Below are positions 39,089 to 48,097 of a stretch of DNA of 64,000 bases, in pieces. This DNA is from Leishmania infantum JPCM5. Lineage: Eukaryota; Euglenozoa; Kinetoplastea; Trypanosomatida; Trypanosomatidae. The position numbers and the translations under genes were made by a program. The first letter of the stretch is position 1. The number at the start of each line of letters is the position of its first letter. The notes below the pieces were generated by a model that was given only the letters and a program-made list of their open reading frames with translations, did not search any database and was not told where the DNA came from. The DNA is taken from positions 172,723-236,722 of the forward strand of contig NC_009386.2 in the NCBI RefSeq assembly GCF_000002875.2. The letters run 5' to 3'.

Positions 39089-39469
39089 CCGAAGGCGTGC
39101 CTTGGGCATGCTGACGACGCGCTCCCCTCCCCCACCCCACCCCCTGCCTGGGCGTGCGCTCCTCCTTGCCGTCGTCTCTCTGCCCTACGCCAGCAACCGA
39201 GTGTGTGTGCACACATCGCCCCTCCCTCCCCTACACGCACACACATACACATACACACAGACCAGAGGCCCGGCCGATGGCGACGACGATGCCCGACTCG
39301 CTTCATGGCCTCCCGTGCAACGCCCTCGCACACGCTCCTCCCCCGCCCCTCTCTCCCTCTCTCACCACACACGCACACGCGCATGCTGGCAAGGGAAGGG
39401 AAATACCTATACGCGCGCGCCCAGACGCCCACAAGACGATGAAGAGCGGTACGTGCAGCGCCTGCGCCC
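39089..39469 (+). repeat. 380-base dispersed repeat, plus-strand copy
   Basis: This begins CCGAAGGCGTGCCTTGGGCA and ends CAGCGCCTGCGCCC. It matches 34992-35374 in inverted orientation and 25433-25555 as a shorter direct copy. It contains CT and CA tracts and no coding potential. It may belong to the SIDER group, but no conserved 5' signature was found in it. Confidence 0.85.
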
Positions 39470-40028
39470 TCCCCTCCCCTCCTCACACACACTCTCTCTC
39501 TCTGCGTCGACATTGCCCCTAGTCGGTCTTGTGCGTGTACCTGTGTGTAGCGTCGCACACGTTCTTGCTTCGCAGTGGCGCGTCGTGCACCGCCGCGGCT
39601 CCTCTCGTCCGGCGCGCCCCCGGCTCTCGTGCATAGGCTTTGAGTTTACGTTGCGCTTGCGAGTGTGTGGCGTCGCGCACGTCTGCGCCACGCAGGCCAA
39701 CGGCGCAGGGATCGGAAACGAGCACTGCAGAAGGGGGGACCCCCCCCCTTACGCACAAGCGGTCGCGGCCAAGGCACCGCGCGCACTCGCTTCGTAAGGT
39801 GGGGACTGTCCAACCTCGCGCCACCGTCACCGCCACCGCCACCACCCGCCATCAGCCCTCTGAACCCCTGAAGAAGACGGCAGCTGCTCTCTCGCTCGCC
39901 CACCTCGCACGTGGTGAGGCCCCTCCCCTCTTCCTCCGTTGTGTCCATCTCACGTGTTGTGCCGTGTCGTGTGCGTGCATTGAGCAAGAAGCAACGCACC
40001 AGTGCCCGCAGCACCATCACGTCAGCCG

Positions 40029-41648
40029 ATGTCGTCACAAACGCCGTCGCGGCTGGCCTTCACGCAGGCAAGCGACGCACTGGCAACGCTAACCAGCCCA
40101 TCCGCCCAGTTCGCCACCGCCGACTTCGACCCTGCGCTGAAGGATTGGTCGTTTGTGAAGCCGCTGGTCGTCGGCGCCGGCGGCATCGGCTGCGAGCTCC
40201 TACACCTCCTCGCCCTAAGCGGCTTCGCACACCTCACCGTGATCGACATGGATCTCATCGAACTGTCGAACTTGAATCGTCAGTTTCTCTTCACGCATAG
40301 CGACATCGGCAAGGCCAAGAGCACCACGGCAGCGGCGGCGGTGCAGGCGCGATGCCCTGGAGTGTCCGTCACGGCAGTCGTCGGCTGTCTAGAGGATCAA
40401 CCGGACGACTTCTACCGCAGCTTCGACGCGGTGCTGCTCGCTGTCGACTCGATTCCGGCGCGGCGCTGGATCAACCGCAAAGTCGCCGAAATCGCCAAGC
40501 GCGTCGTCGTCCCTACCCCTGCGTCCGCGTCGCCGCCCGCAGCACGGTCGACAGCACCGCCAGAGGACGCAGTAGCAGCCTCCACGGCACAAGCACCGGC
40601 TGTAGTGTACCGCGTCGGCGACTACGTGATGGAAGACGCCAAGCTGATCATCGACACCGGCACGGAGGGCTTCGAAGGGCACTGTCGAGTCATTCACATG
40701 GCGCACAACCGCACCCCATGCATCGAGTGCGAGATGTACCTGTACAACGACGGTGCCACGCGGGCAACGGTGCCGCTGTGCACCCTCGAGTCGGTGCCGC
40801 GCGCGCCGGAGCACTGCGTTCTCTACGTGCAGCTGAAGGAGTGGCCAGAGCATCACCGCCATCGGCGCCGGCGTCGCAGCCAAGGCGATGATGGCGACGG
40901 CGCAGTCGCTGGTGGAGGGTGCGAGGAGGACAGCAAGGACGGCGACAGGGACGAGCCACTGGACCCCGACAACGCCGAGCACGTGCGCTGGGTCGCGGAA
41001 CGAGCACGAGCGCGCCAGGCCGCGTTCGGCATCGGCGGCGCTCCGATCGATGACTTGTTCACGGTCGGGGTGATCAAGAACGTGGTGCCCGCCGTCGGCT
41101 TCACCAACGCATACGTGGCGGGGCAGGCTGTGACGGAGCTCATGAAGTGGTTGACGGGGTGTGCGCCGGAGTTGAACAACTACGCCTTTTACAACGGTGC
41201 CACCGAGGCGGGTGTGTACACGAACGTCGAGCCGTGCCGCGGAGCCCCGATGCACGGCAGCGGCGACGTGGCGGGTCGCTGTCTGGTCTGCGAGCCGCGT
41301 CCCGTCGTCGCGGTCGACGCGAGTGCCGTCAGCGCTGTCGCGTTCCGTGACGGGCTCATCGAGCTGCTCGCGCCGGATGCCACCGCGGCGGCAATGCTGC
41401 GCAGGGGCATCGTCTTACTGGTCTTCCAGTCGGCGTCGAGGCTCGTGGAAGTGCCACTGCCGAACGCCGTCAAGGAAGCGGAAGCGGTGAAGCACGAGAG
41501 CATCGCCAGCATGCTCTGCGCCGCCGGCCACGAGGAATTTGTGACGCAGTGGAAGGATGGTGCGCGCATGGCCACGGTGGAGTGCTTCGGCGCAGCCGAC
41601 AACGCACGCGTGTCGGCGCTGGTGCAGTGGCGGGGGCCGCCTGTGTGA
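40029..41648 (+). CDS. UBA3: NEDD8-activating enzyme E1 catalytic subunit
   Basis: The 539-residue protein has all UBA3 landmarks. The ATP-binding loop is VVGAGGIGCE (47-56). The adenylation segment is MDLIELSNLNRQFLF (about 78-92). The first zinc-binding pair CIEC lies at about 231-234 and the second, CLVC, at about 421-424. The catalytic site VPLCTLESVPRAPEHC contains the predicted active Cys251. The helix LDPDNAEHVRWV and the segment IKNVVPAVGFTNAYVAGQAV complete the core. The C-terminal ubiquitin-fold domain would recruit the NEDD8 E2. UBA3 works as a heterodimer with the APPBP1-type subunit to activate NEDD8 for cullin modification in cytosol and nucleus. Low-complexity inserts at about 162-191 and 278-311 lengthen it beyond the usual ~450 residues. 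The first ATG is at 40029, and a GTG 27 bases upstream was ignored. Confidence 0.9.
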   Translation: MSSQTPSRLAFTQASDALATLTSPSAQFATADFDPALKDWSFVKPLVVGAGGIGCELLHLLALSGFAHLTVIDMDLIELSNLNRQFLFTHSDIGKAKSTTAAAAVQARCPGVSVTAVVGCLEDQPDDFYRSFDAVLLAVDSIPARRWINRKVAEIAKRVVVPTPASASPPAARSTAPPEDAVAASTAQAPAVVYRVGDYVMEDAKLIIDTGTEGFEGHCRVIHMAHNRTPCIECEMYLYNDGATRATVPLCTLESVPRAPEHCVLYVQLKEWPEHHRHRRRRRSQGDDGDGAVAGGGCEEDSKDGDRDEPLDPDNAEHVRWVAERARARQAAFGIGGAPIDDLFTVGVIKNVVPAVGFTNAYVAGQAVTELMKWLTGCAPELNNYAFYNGATEAGVYTNVEPCRGAPMHGSGDVAGRCLVCEPRPVVAVDASAVSAVAFRDGLIELLAPDATAAAMLRRGIVLLVFQSASRLVEVPLPNAVKEAEAVKHESIASMLCAAGHEEFVTQWKDGARMATVECFGAADNARVSALVQWRGPPV

Positions 41649-42152
41649 GCGTAAGACCACGACGGCGTAGATGCGCGACGGGGAGAGCGGTGGTCCTGTC
41701 GCTGGTCACCCTTGCGCAGACTCCAGCGCGGGGGGAGGGGAGAGGGGGGAGGGTGCACCCTCCCGCCTCTTCGCTCTCGCGCGCTCTCTGCCTGGGGTTT
41801 GTCCTTCAGCTTGCGTATTCACGGTTCGCTCGTACAACGCACACGCACACACAAGCGCGCGCCTGCACATCGCAGAATGTGCAGAGACGCTTTCCATTCT
41901 CGCTGCCGCTGCGGTGCGATCTGCCCAAGCGCACAGATGCCCGTAAGGTCGGCTCGGCACGCACACCGCGCCCCACCCCCACCCTCCCCTCCTCCGCGCA
42001 TCGTCGTGCCAACGACCCGCCACACACTTCTCACCCATCGCCTTCTTCTTGCGCCCCCCCTCCTCGTCCTCCTCCTCTACTCTGCAAAACGACGCCTGCT
42101 CCGACAAACCGCCACGCGCACGAGCCAGATCTATCTCGCCCATAACAGCATC
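41649..42152 (+). other. Intergenic spacer before the mitochondrial protein gene
   Basis: The next gene's frame is open across this 504-base spacer, but the translation is Arg/His/Pro-rich and the splice acceptor at 42123-42124 lies inside it, so it is treated as untranslated. A G-run patch is at 41729-41752. Confidence 0.5.
42025..42124 (+). promoter_or_regulatory. Polypyrimidine tract and splice acceptor
   Basis: A 60-base C/T-rich tract (about 42025-42085) is followed by the first AG at 42123-42124, 29 bases before the ATG at 42153. This supports that ATG over longer upstream readings. Confidence 0.6.
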
Positions 42153-45100
42153 ATGCAGCCCTCGAGGACCGCTACGGTCACGCGAGCCCACCTCTCGCAG
42201 CTGCGACGTCTGCCAGGGTGTGCGGCATCGCCGTCGACGGCAGCGTCGGTCGCTCCCGTGCCCCTCGCGTCGTCGTCGATGATGATGAGCTCGTCTTTTC
42301 CATACAGAGGCCACGCTCTTGATTTCGCGGAGGCGGGAGCATCAGCGATGGCATCGCGAACGAGGGCGTGGCGTACTGCCGCCTTCGAGCTCCGAGGGCT
42401 TGGCAGCTTCAGGCTTTCGTCGCAGCCAAGAGGCCGGCGTTGCTACGCAACTAGTACCGCCACCGCAACGTCGGCCCAGGCGAGTACAGCAGCAGCGAGC
42501 GGGTCCGCATCCACGCAGCCGCAAACGGCACGGCGTCGCCACGTGATGGACCTCGGCAACAATCTTTCGGTGGTGCTCCCTGCCTCCGGCCCCTCGCCCA
42601 CGCCGTCTTCGCCGAGGCACCATCGTGGCAGCCGCCGGCACCATGGCCGCACAAAGAGCGGGGCCACCGGTCATCACTCCCGCGGCGAGCATCGGTACGT
42701 CTCCACCGATGACGGCAGCACAGAGGCCAGCGCAGCGGACGGTGCGGTGCACGTGCAGTCGCGGGAAGCGTTGAGGCAGCCGCCTCGGCCTCGAAGGCAC
42801 ACGCGGCAAGCGACCCCGGCGTCGCTGCTGGTGGGGCAGCAGCGTGCTACCCAAGGAGAGCTGGAGGGCAATGAAGACGGCCTTCTCCGCATCCCTCGCA
42901 CGGCGGCCGAGGCGGCCGCGCTGCTGGAGTGCGCGACGGTGCTGGAGGCGCTCGAGCTCTCTTCTTCGGCGCACTTGCCGCGGAGCACGGCGGCTCCGGC
43001 CTCGACGTCGACAGCGGCTGCACCGAGCGACGTGCGCGCCAACTTCGAAGAGCTGCAAACGCGGGCGCTGCCGCTTCTCTTCCACTTCGCGCGCGTTGCC
43101 GCCACGTCGTCGGCTCCGTTAGCCGGCGACGCAGCAGCGGCCGTCACCGACGCGAGGCTGGCAGCGGCGCTGCAGTGCCTGGCAGCCCATCTGCAGTACA
43201 TGGCAGCGGCCACACGCACGGATGGGCTGCGGCACGTATCGGCGCTGCCGCCAGCGGTGGTCGTGGCGCTGTGGGAACAGGTGATGCCGTACGTGCACCA
43301 ACGCGTTGGCGAAGCGGAGGCACCACCACTACCGCCGTTACAAGGGAATCTCGCGGAGCTGGAGGAGGAGGAGGACGGCGGCGTGCACAAGAGCGCGGGC
43401 GAAGCAGTGACTTCAGGGCCCGGCGATGGCGCGGGCGCAACGACTGAGCTGCGGAACGCCGCGGGCGCTCTCGCATTCTCGGCAACCGCGGCAGCGACTC
43501 GCCCCGCTTCCACGGCCTCAATGAAGAACTCTGTGTACATGCCGCTTCGCCGCGCCCTTGCCCTGCACACGCGGCAGATCGCGTCCTTGCTGCCGCCGCC
43601 TGCCCTCGCGCTCGTGCTCACACGCATATACCAGTGCGGCGCGCTTTCCGATGACGTTCTTGGCCCAATCGCCGCCGACTACCTCGAGGCGCTGCGGAGG
43701 AGTGGGCCAGGTCAGACGGCAGGCGGCGGTGACGTGATCGCGGCGCTGCGGCAGCGTGTCCTCCGGCTGCCGAGCGGCGACGGCCTGGGCGCGGCCCCAC
43801 CGGCTGTCGCCTTTACCGGAGCCGCGGCCGTGACAATGGCACGACTGCTGGGCCGCGCGGCGATACCCGGTCATCACCAACTCCACCGGTTCTTTCACCT
43901 TGCGTTGCTACCTGAGGTCACCCTAGCACTAGCGCGCGCGGCAGAGCGGGCCGCTCAGAACGTCGCTGACGAAGCCACGGGTGAGGCTGTCGAGGCGCTG
44001 CCTGGCGCGGCCGTGCTGCTGGACTTGACCGCGGCCCTACGCCACTACGCCGTCTCTGGGCACGCTGTCACGCACCTGACGACGCTCTGGATGGCGTACT
44101 TTGCGCGTCGCCCGTGCGCGGACGACGCCGCGGCCGCCTTGGCGGACTGTACGGCGTTGCTGCGAGCTCTGTCAAGCGTGCCATCCGCGTCCAACCGCAC
44201 GCAGCGGCGGCAAGCGCGCAACATCCGTGTCGATGGCGGCCACGGTGGATTGAACGCCCCGCAGCAGCGGAAGCAGCTGCTAAAGGTGACGGATGAAGAC
44301 TACTACCCATTAATGGACGTTGTGTGCGCGCGGGTGTGCCGCGTGTGCAACCATCTGCAGAGTCCTGCCGCCACCAGCGACGTGGCGACGGTGGCCCCGA
44401 CGCAGCTGCTGGCGCTGCTGTGTTTGTTGTTGCGTGTGAGCAGTCCGCACTGGGCCGAGACTTACGAGATTCTCGCCAGCGCCGTTCTCGCCGCACTCGC
44501 CTCCACGGCAGCTTCCCGTGCCGCCTTAGCCCAGTCACAGCCGGGAGATGAAGAGCTGGAGGGCTTGCTTCCTCTGGCTGCGGCACGGCGCACGCTGCAC
44601 GCGCTGCTGCACCGCAACTCGCTCATCCCTGATCATCCGCTGCATCGTGTACTGCTGCGGCGCCTTCTGCACTCGCCGGCTGCGATGACGGACACCGCGG
44701 TGGCGTCGCAGGTGCTGTTGGGGCTGGAGCTGATGGTCCCCGAAGAGGAGGGCAGCGCGCACACCGATGGAGGCTCGATGGCCACCGAGACGCCCGCGGC
44801 TGCGGAGGGCAGCAGCCGCAGCAAAAACGCTGTTGTGACCATTGCCGCCAGTGCATCTGCTAGGCCGACGGTGGCGCTTGTGGCAACCGCGACTGGCACG
44901 GCAGCCCAGACGTTCATGTCCACGGTCGCCATCACCCCTGATGACCGCCACCGCGCCCTGCAGGTGTTTCGTCGGCTCGGCCGCTCCGTCACCCCCACCG
45001 CCTTTGTGGCGGGGCTGTGCGTCGTCGCGCTGGACACGCTCCCCCGCACCGCGCAGGTTGCCGTCGTGAATCACCTCACGTCCGTCGCCTCCGCCGTGTC

Positions 45101-47111
45101 CCCGTCGTACTTGGTCAAGGGCATGGACGCGGTGGTCCGTCAGCTGCCCTCGTCCGCCATCGACGATGTGTCGGTGCAGCATTGGTTTTCGCGCTTCACT
45201 GCCCGGGACGTTGTGCGACGCGTCGACCCTGTCGGCTGTGCCGTGCTGCTGGACATGCTGTCTGCGAACCCGCGGTACCAGCGCAACTGCGCGCTGGCGA
45301 AGGAGTGCATTACACGCCGCGTTGGCGTGGCGCTGCGGCAGACGGGGGAGGACGGAGCCGGCAACGACGCGGCGAGCGCCGTGTCTCTCGAGGCGCTCCC
45401 GCGCATTGTGGCGGCCCTGCAGCGCGCCAACGTCTTTCTGCCACAGTACTACTCGCGTGCGTGTCGGCTGTTGCTTGGTCAGGTGGAGCAGGCCCCTCTT
45501 GGTGAGATGCTGGAGTCGTTCGCGGTCGTCGCTGAGGCGTACATGAGCCGCCAGCGCAGCGAGGCGCAGGCGAGCGTCTTCAAGGATGTGTGGGAGCTCT
45601 TGCGTGGTCGTGTAATGGAAGAAGCAGGGCGGCTGGCGTTGCACGAGACGCTCATGGCCATCAACGGGTTTGCGGCGCTCGATGTGACGGACCACGCGCT
45701 TTTCGGCGTCCTCGTCTACCGGCTTTGGCTGTGCCTGTGCACAGCGGAGGCGCAGGTGGCCGACGCAGCAGCGACGTCGAGGTCTTGTGGCGCGTCGAGT
45801 GCAGACCCAGCGGTCGCGGCACCCGGCGTACCGGCGATGCGTCCGGTGCGCTCTGCGCAGCAGCCAAGCGAGAACGGCGAAGCTGCCGCCTCGGCAGCTG
45901 CCACGACTGACGACAAGGACGAGGCCGCGGAGGCGCAAGTGCACAGGCGTGTACAGGCTGCCCAGCACGTGCTGCGCACCCTGACGCCAAGCGCAGTGGC
46001 GGTCGTGACAGCCACGCTCCTCGCCAGAAGCGACGTCCGTGCATCTTACGCGGCACAAGCGCGTGCGGCGGCGGCGGCGGTGGGCGGGGTAAGAAAAGGC
46101 GAAGACGGAGACGACAACGCTGTCCGCACCCTGCTCCCATGGATGCTTCTCGGTCTCCGGGACTGCCACGCGGAGCTCTACCCGGTGGACGTGGTGCACT
46201 TGATGCCATCGCTCCTGGAGCACTACGCAGCCGCCGCCACAGTCGAAGATGCGAGTGCCCCGACGGTCTGCGCGGACCGCAACGCAGCGCTGCTGCACAA
46301 CGCCTACGATGCCTGCCGGAGCACATTCCTTCTCATGTACACCCTCTTGCCGGACACCGTCGCCGCGGCAGAGGAGCCGCTGCTGCCCCTCGCGGAGCAG
46401 CAGCGCATTGCGGCGCAACGCTCGCAGTGGGCACCGGCGACGACGCTGTCCGTCGAGGTGGTGCCTCGTCCGTGGTTCGCGACCTTACTTGTCAGTCTCA
46501 GCAGCGCAGCCCTCGTCGACGTGGCCGTGGCGCTCGCGTGCGTGCGGCGTGCGTGTACACGCCGCGTCTGCAGTGATCTGCTGCCCATCGCCCAGCTCGT
46601 TGACGTCTGCTTGAGCCTGTGCTGGCTGACCACCTCAACGGGTCTCCGCACAGCCACCAAGGGCGCCAGTGCCGCTGCACACAGGAGCGACGATGATGCG
46701 CAGGCTCCCGCCACGCCACCGGCGACGCGTCAGGGCGAGCCCTCCTCCCCGTCGCTGCCCGCACCTGGTGATATTCTCCGCACTGCCATGGCCACGGTAC
46801 TCTCCGCGCTGTGGAAGCGCAGCGACGAGCTCACACGCGCGCAGATCGGCGCGCTACTTCGCTGCCTGCGCGACACGTACGGCGCCGACAAGGTCGACGC
46901 CGACTTCGTAGAGCGACTGGAGGCGCAGAGGGCGCTGCTACTCTCTCAGAGGCAGCAGAAGGGGCCGGCAGCCGCAGCGGCGGGCTCCGCCAGCGCGACC
47001 GAGGCGGCGAACGGCGGCAGTGACGGCGCTAGCGCCGCGTCCCCACCACAGCAGCAGAGACCGAAACCCCTCCCTCGGCTGGACCCAAAAGACCTCTTCA
47101 GCACAACGTAA
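42153..47111 (+). CDS. Large predicted mitochondrial alpha-helical protein, function unknown
   Basis: This is a 1652-residue protein of no family I can name. The N-terminus (MQPSRTATVTRAHLSQLRRL) is Ser/Thr/Arg-rich without acidic residues, a good mitochondrial presequence. The first ~230 residues are low-complexity. From about 240 onward the protein is dominated by Leu/Ala-rich helices broken by disordered loops. Helix pairs such as LPRIVAALQRANVFLPQYYS (about 1088-1107) and LLLGQVEQAPLGEMLESFAV, with FAALDVTDHALFGVLVYRLW (about 1172-1191), suggest a helical solenoid. This texture is typical of kinetoplastid mitochondrial RNA-processing and ribosome-associated proteins, including RAP and FASTK-like and PPR-type proteins, which is the best guess. 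No RAP motif was found at the C-terminus. Coding bias is uniform along the gene. Confidence 0.72.
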   Translation: MQPSRTATVTRAHLSQLRRLPGCAASPSTAASVAPVPLASSSMMMSSSFPYRGHALDFAEAGASAMASRTRAWRTAAFELRGLGSFRLSSQPRGRRCYATSTATATSAQASTAAASGSASTQPQTARRRHVMDLGNNLSVVLPASGPSPTPSSPRHHRGSRRHHGRTKSGATGHHSRGEHRYVSTDDGSTEASAADGAVHVQSREALRQPPRPRRHTRQATPASLLVGQQRATQGELEGNEDGLLRIPRTAAEAAALLECATVLEALELSSSAHLPRSTAAPASTSTAAAPSDVRANFEELQTRALPLLFHFARVAATSSAPLAGDAAAAVTDARLAAALQCLAAHLQYMAAATRTDGLRHVSALPPAVVVALWEQVMPYVHQRVGEAEAPPLPPLQGNLAELEEEEDGGVHKSAGEAVTSGPGDGAGATTELRNAAGALAFSATAAATRPASTASMKNSVYMPLRRALALHTRQIASLLPPPALALVLTRIYQCGALSDDVLGPIAADYLEALRRSGPGQTAGGGDVIAALRQRVLRLPSGDGLGAAPPAVAFTGAAAVTMARLLGRAAIPGHHQLHRFFHLALLPEVTLALARAAERAAQNVADEATGEAVEALPGAAVLLDLTAALRHYAVSGHAVTHLTTLWMAYFARRPCADDAAAALADCTALLRALSSVPSASNRTQRRQARNIRVDGGHGGLNAPQQRKQLLKVTDEDYYPLMDVVCARVCRVCNHLQSPAATSDVATVAPTQLLALLCLLLRVSSPHWAETYEILASAVLAALASTAASRAALAQSQPGDEELEGLLPLAAARRTLHALLHRNSLIPDHPLHRVLLRRLLHSPAAMTDTAVASQVLLGLELMVPEEEGSAHTDGGSMATETPAAAEGSSRSKNAVVTIAASASARPTVALVATATGTAAQTFMSTVAITPDDRHRALQVFRRLGRSVTPTAFVAGLCVVALDTLPRTAQVAVVNHLTSVASAVSPSYLVKGMDAVVRQLPSSAIDDVSVQHWFSRFTARDVVRRVDPVGCAVLLDMLSANPRYQRNCALAKECITRRVGVALRQTGEDGAGNDAASAVSLEALPRIVAALQRANVFLPQYYSRACRLLLGQVEQAPLGEMLESFAVVAEAYMSRQRSEAQASVFKDVWELLRGRVMEEAGRLALHETLMAINGFAALDVTDHALFGVLVYRLWLCLCTAEAQVADAAATSRSCGASSADPAVAAPGVPAMRPVRSAQQPSENGEAAASAAATTDDKDEAAEAQVHRRVQAAQHVLRTLTPSAVAVVTATLLARSDVRASYAAQARAAAAAVGGVRKGEDGDDNAVRTLLPWMLLGLRDCHAELYPVDVVHLMPSLLEHYAAAATVEDASAPTVCADRNAALLHNAYDACRSTFLLMYTLLPDTVAAAEEPLLPLAEQQRIAAQRSQWAPATTLSVEVVPRPWFATLLVSLSSAALVDVAVALACVRRACTRRVCSDLLPIAQLVDVCLSLCWLTTSTGLRTATKGASAAAHRSDDDAQAPATPPATRQGEPSSPSLPAPGDILRTAMATVLSALWKRSDELTRAQIGALLRCLRDTYGADKVDADFVERLEAQRALLLSQRQQKGPAAAAAGSASATEAANGGSDGASAASPPQQQRPKPLPRLDPKDLFSTT

Positions 47112-48097
47112 TGTATGCGCAGGCGCCGCCGCCCCACCAACGGTATCGCAGCCGCGTGCGAGTCAACGCCTCCCCCCACCCCACCCCACACACGCACACA
47201 AAAAAAAAACGCGTCTGTTGCACTCTGCCATGCAGGAAAGGCTCTCCTCCCACCTATGCAGCGGCAGTGGCCGGCAAACACCGCGACTGCGGTAACCGCG
47301 CCAGTCAGTTCACAGCTGAGGAGGGGCGAGGCCCCGATAAAGGGTAAGCTATGGTGATGGCTGCTATTGTGGTTGTGGTGTGTGGCTTCTCCATCTCTCA
47401 TTGCACGAATGTGCGTGCGTGCGTGTGTGTGCGTGTGTGTGTGTGTTGGTGCCAGTGCCGGAGATGGCGCGCACACACATACACGCACACGCACGCACCA
47501 CCACCCCCTCCTGTGCCCGGGAGGATCTCAACTGGCTTTGCTGCCGTGTCTGTGCGTCCATGTCCGCCAATGAGCGAGAGGCATGGACGGATAAGGGGGG
47601 GGGGGCGTCGACCCTGCGCGTTCGATCGAATACAATCACGAAGAGCCGTTCCGTGAGCACGCGATGCAGCCGCCCCCCGCCCCCTCCCCACCCCTAACAG
47701 GCGACGTCGCCCATCACCGGTTGGCGTACGGGGGGGGGGGGTGGCCCACACACGCCCCGACTTCATGACTGCCGTATCGGCTCAACACTCCCCTCCCCGT
47801 CTCTTTCTCCTTCTCTCCGATCTCGCACCAGCGAGCACAGCACACCTTCACGCAGGCACCTATACACGCCCATAGACAGGGGATGGGCAGAGAGAGCGGG
47901 TGGCAGAGACCAGGCTCCGCATCCCCCCCCCCGCATCTCTCTCGCTCTCACCCCGGCGGCGTCCTCAGCGGCGACCGTCGCAGCCGACGCAGCAAGTCGG
48001 CATACACGCGGACAGAGCAGACGGAAAGGAACGCTTCGTTGTATTCACGCGCAGCTCCTTCTGCTAGCTGGCCGACAACTGGCGCGACTGGTGTGCC
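47112..48097 (+). other. Intergenic spacer before the CC2D2A-like gene
   Basis: This 986-base spacer has an A9 tract near 47200, GT repeats (47421-47446), CA repeats (47472-47495) and G runs (47596-47606, 47730-47741). The splice acceptor at 47830-47831 would leave a 266-base leader. Nothing else was recognised. Confidence 0.45.
47787..47831 (+). promoter_or_regulatory. Polypyrimidine tract and splice acceptor for the CC2D2A-like gene
   Basis: A 35-base CT tract (CTCCCCTCCCCGTCTCTTTC and following bases) ends near 47826. The first AG is at 47830-47831. Confidence 0.55.

Larger units (their letters stand above)
37733..40028 (+). other. Spacer with hairpin, microsatellites and the plus-strand repeat copy
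   Basis: This is 2.3 kb. A perfect hairpin (37750-37769) and a long GT tract (37790-37822) follow the PLAC8 stop almost at once. A TA patch (38062-38077), CCCT repeats (38529-38565) and the 380-base repeat (39089-39469) come next. A G6/C9 near-palindrome lies at 39731-39750. A pyrimidine tract (39919-39950) precedes AG 39982-39983 upstream of UBA3. No gene was recognised. Confidence 0.45.

Noticed and set aside
41712..42152. In-frame upstream extension of the mitochondrial helical protein, including a hydrophobic LLLAPPLLVLLL stretch
   Set aside because: The hydrophobic stretch comes from the CT-rich splice tract and the acceptor at 42123-42124 lies downstream of it, so it would not be in the mature mRNA.
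44535..46418. 627-codon open frame on the minus strand
   Set aside because: It is a GC-rich mirror of the large mitochondrial gene. Long antisense frames are expected in sequence with this codon bias, and the translation is Arg/His-rich without domains.
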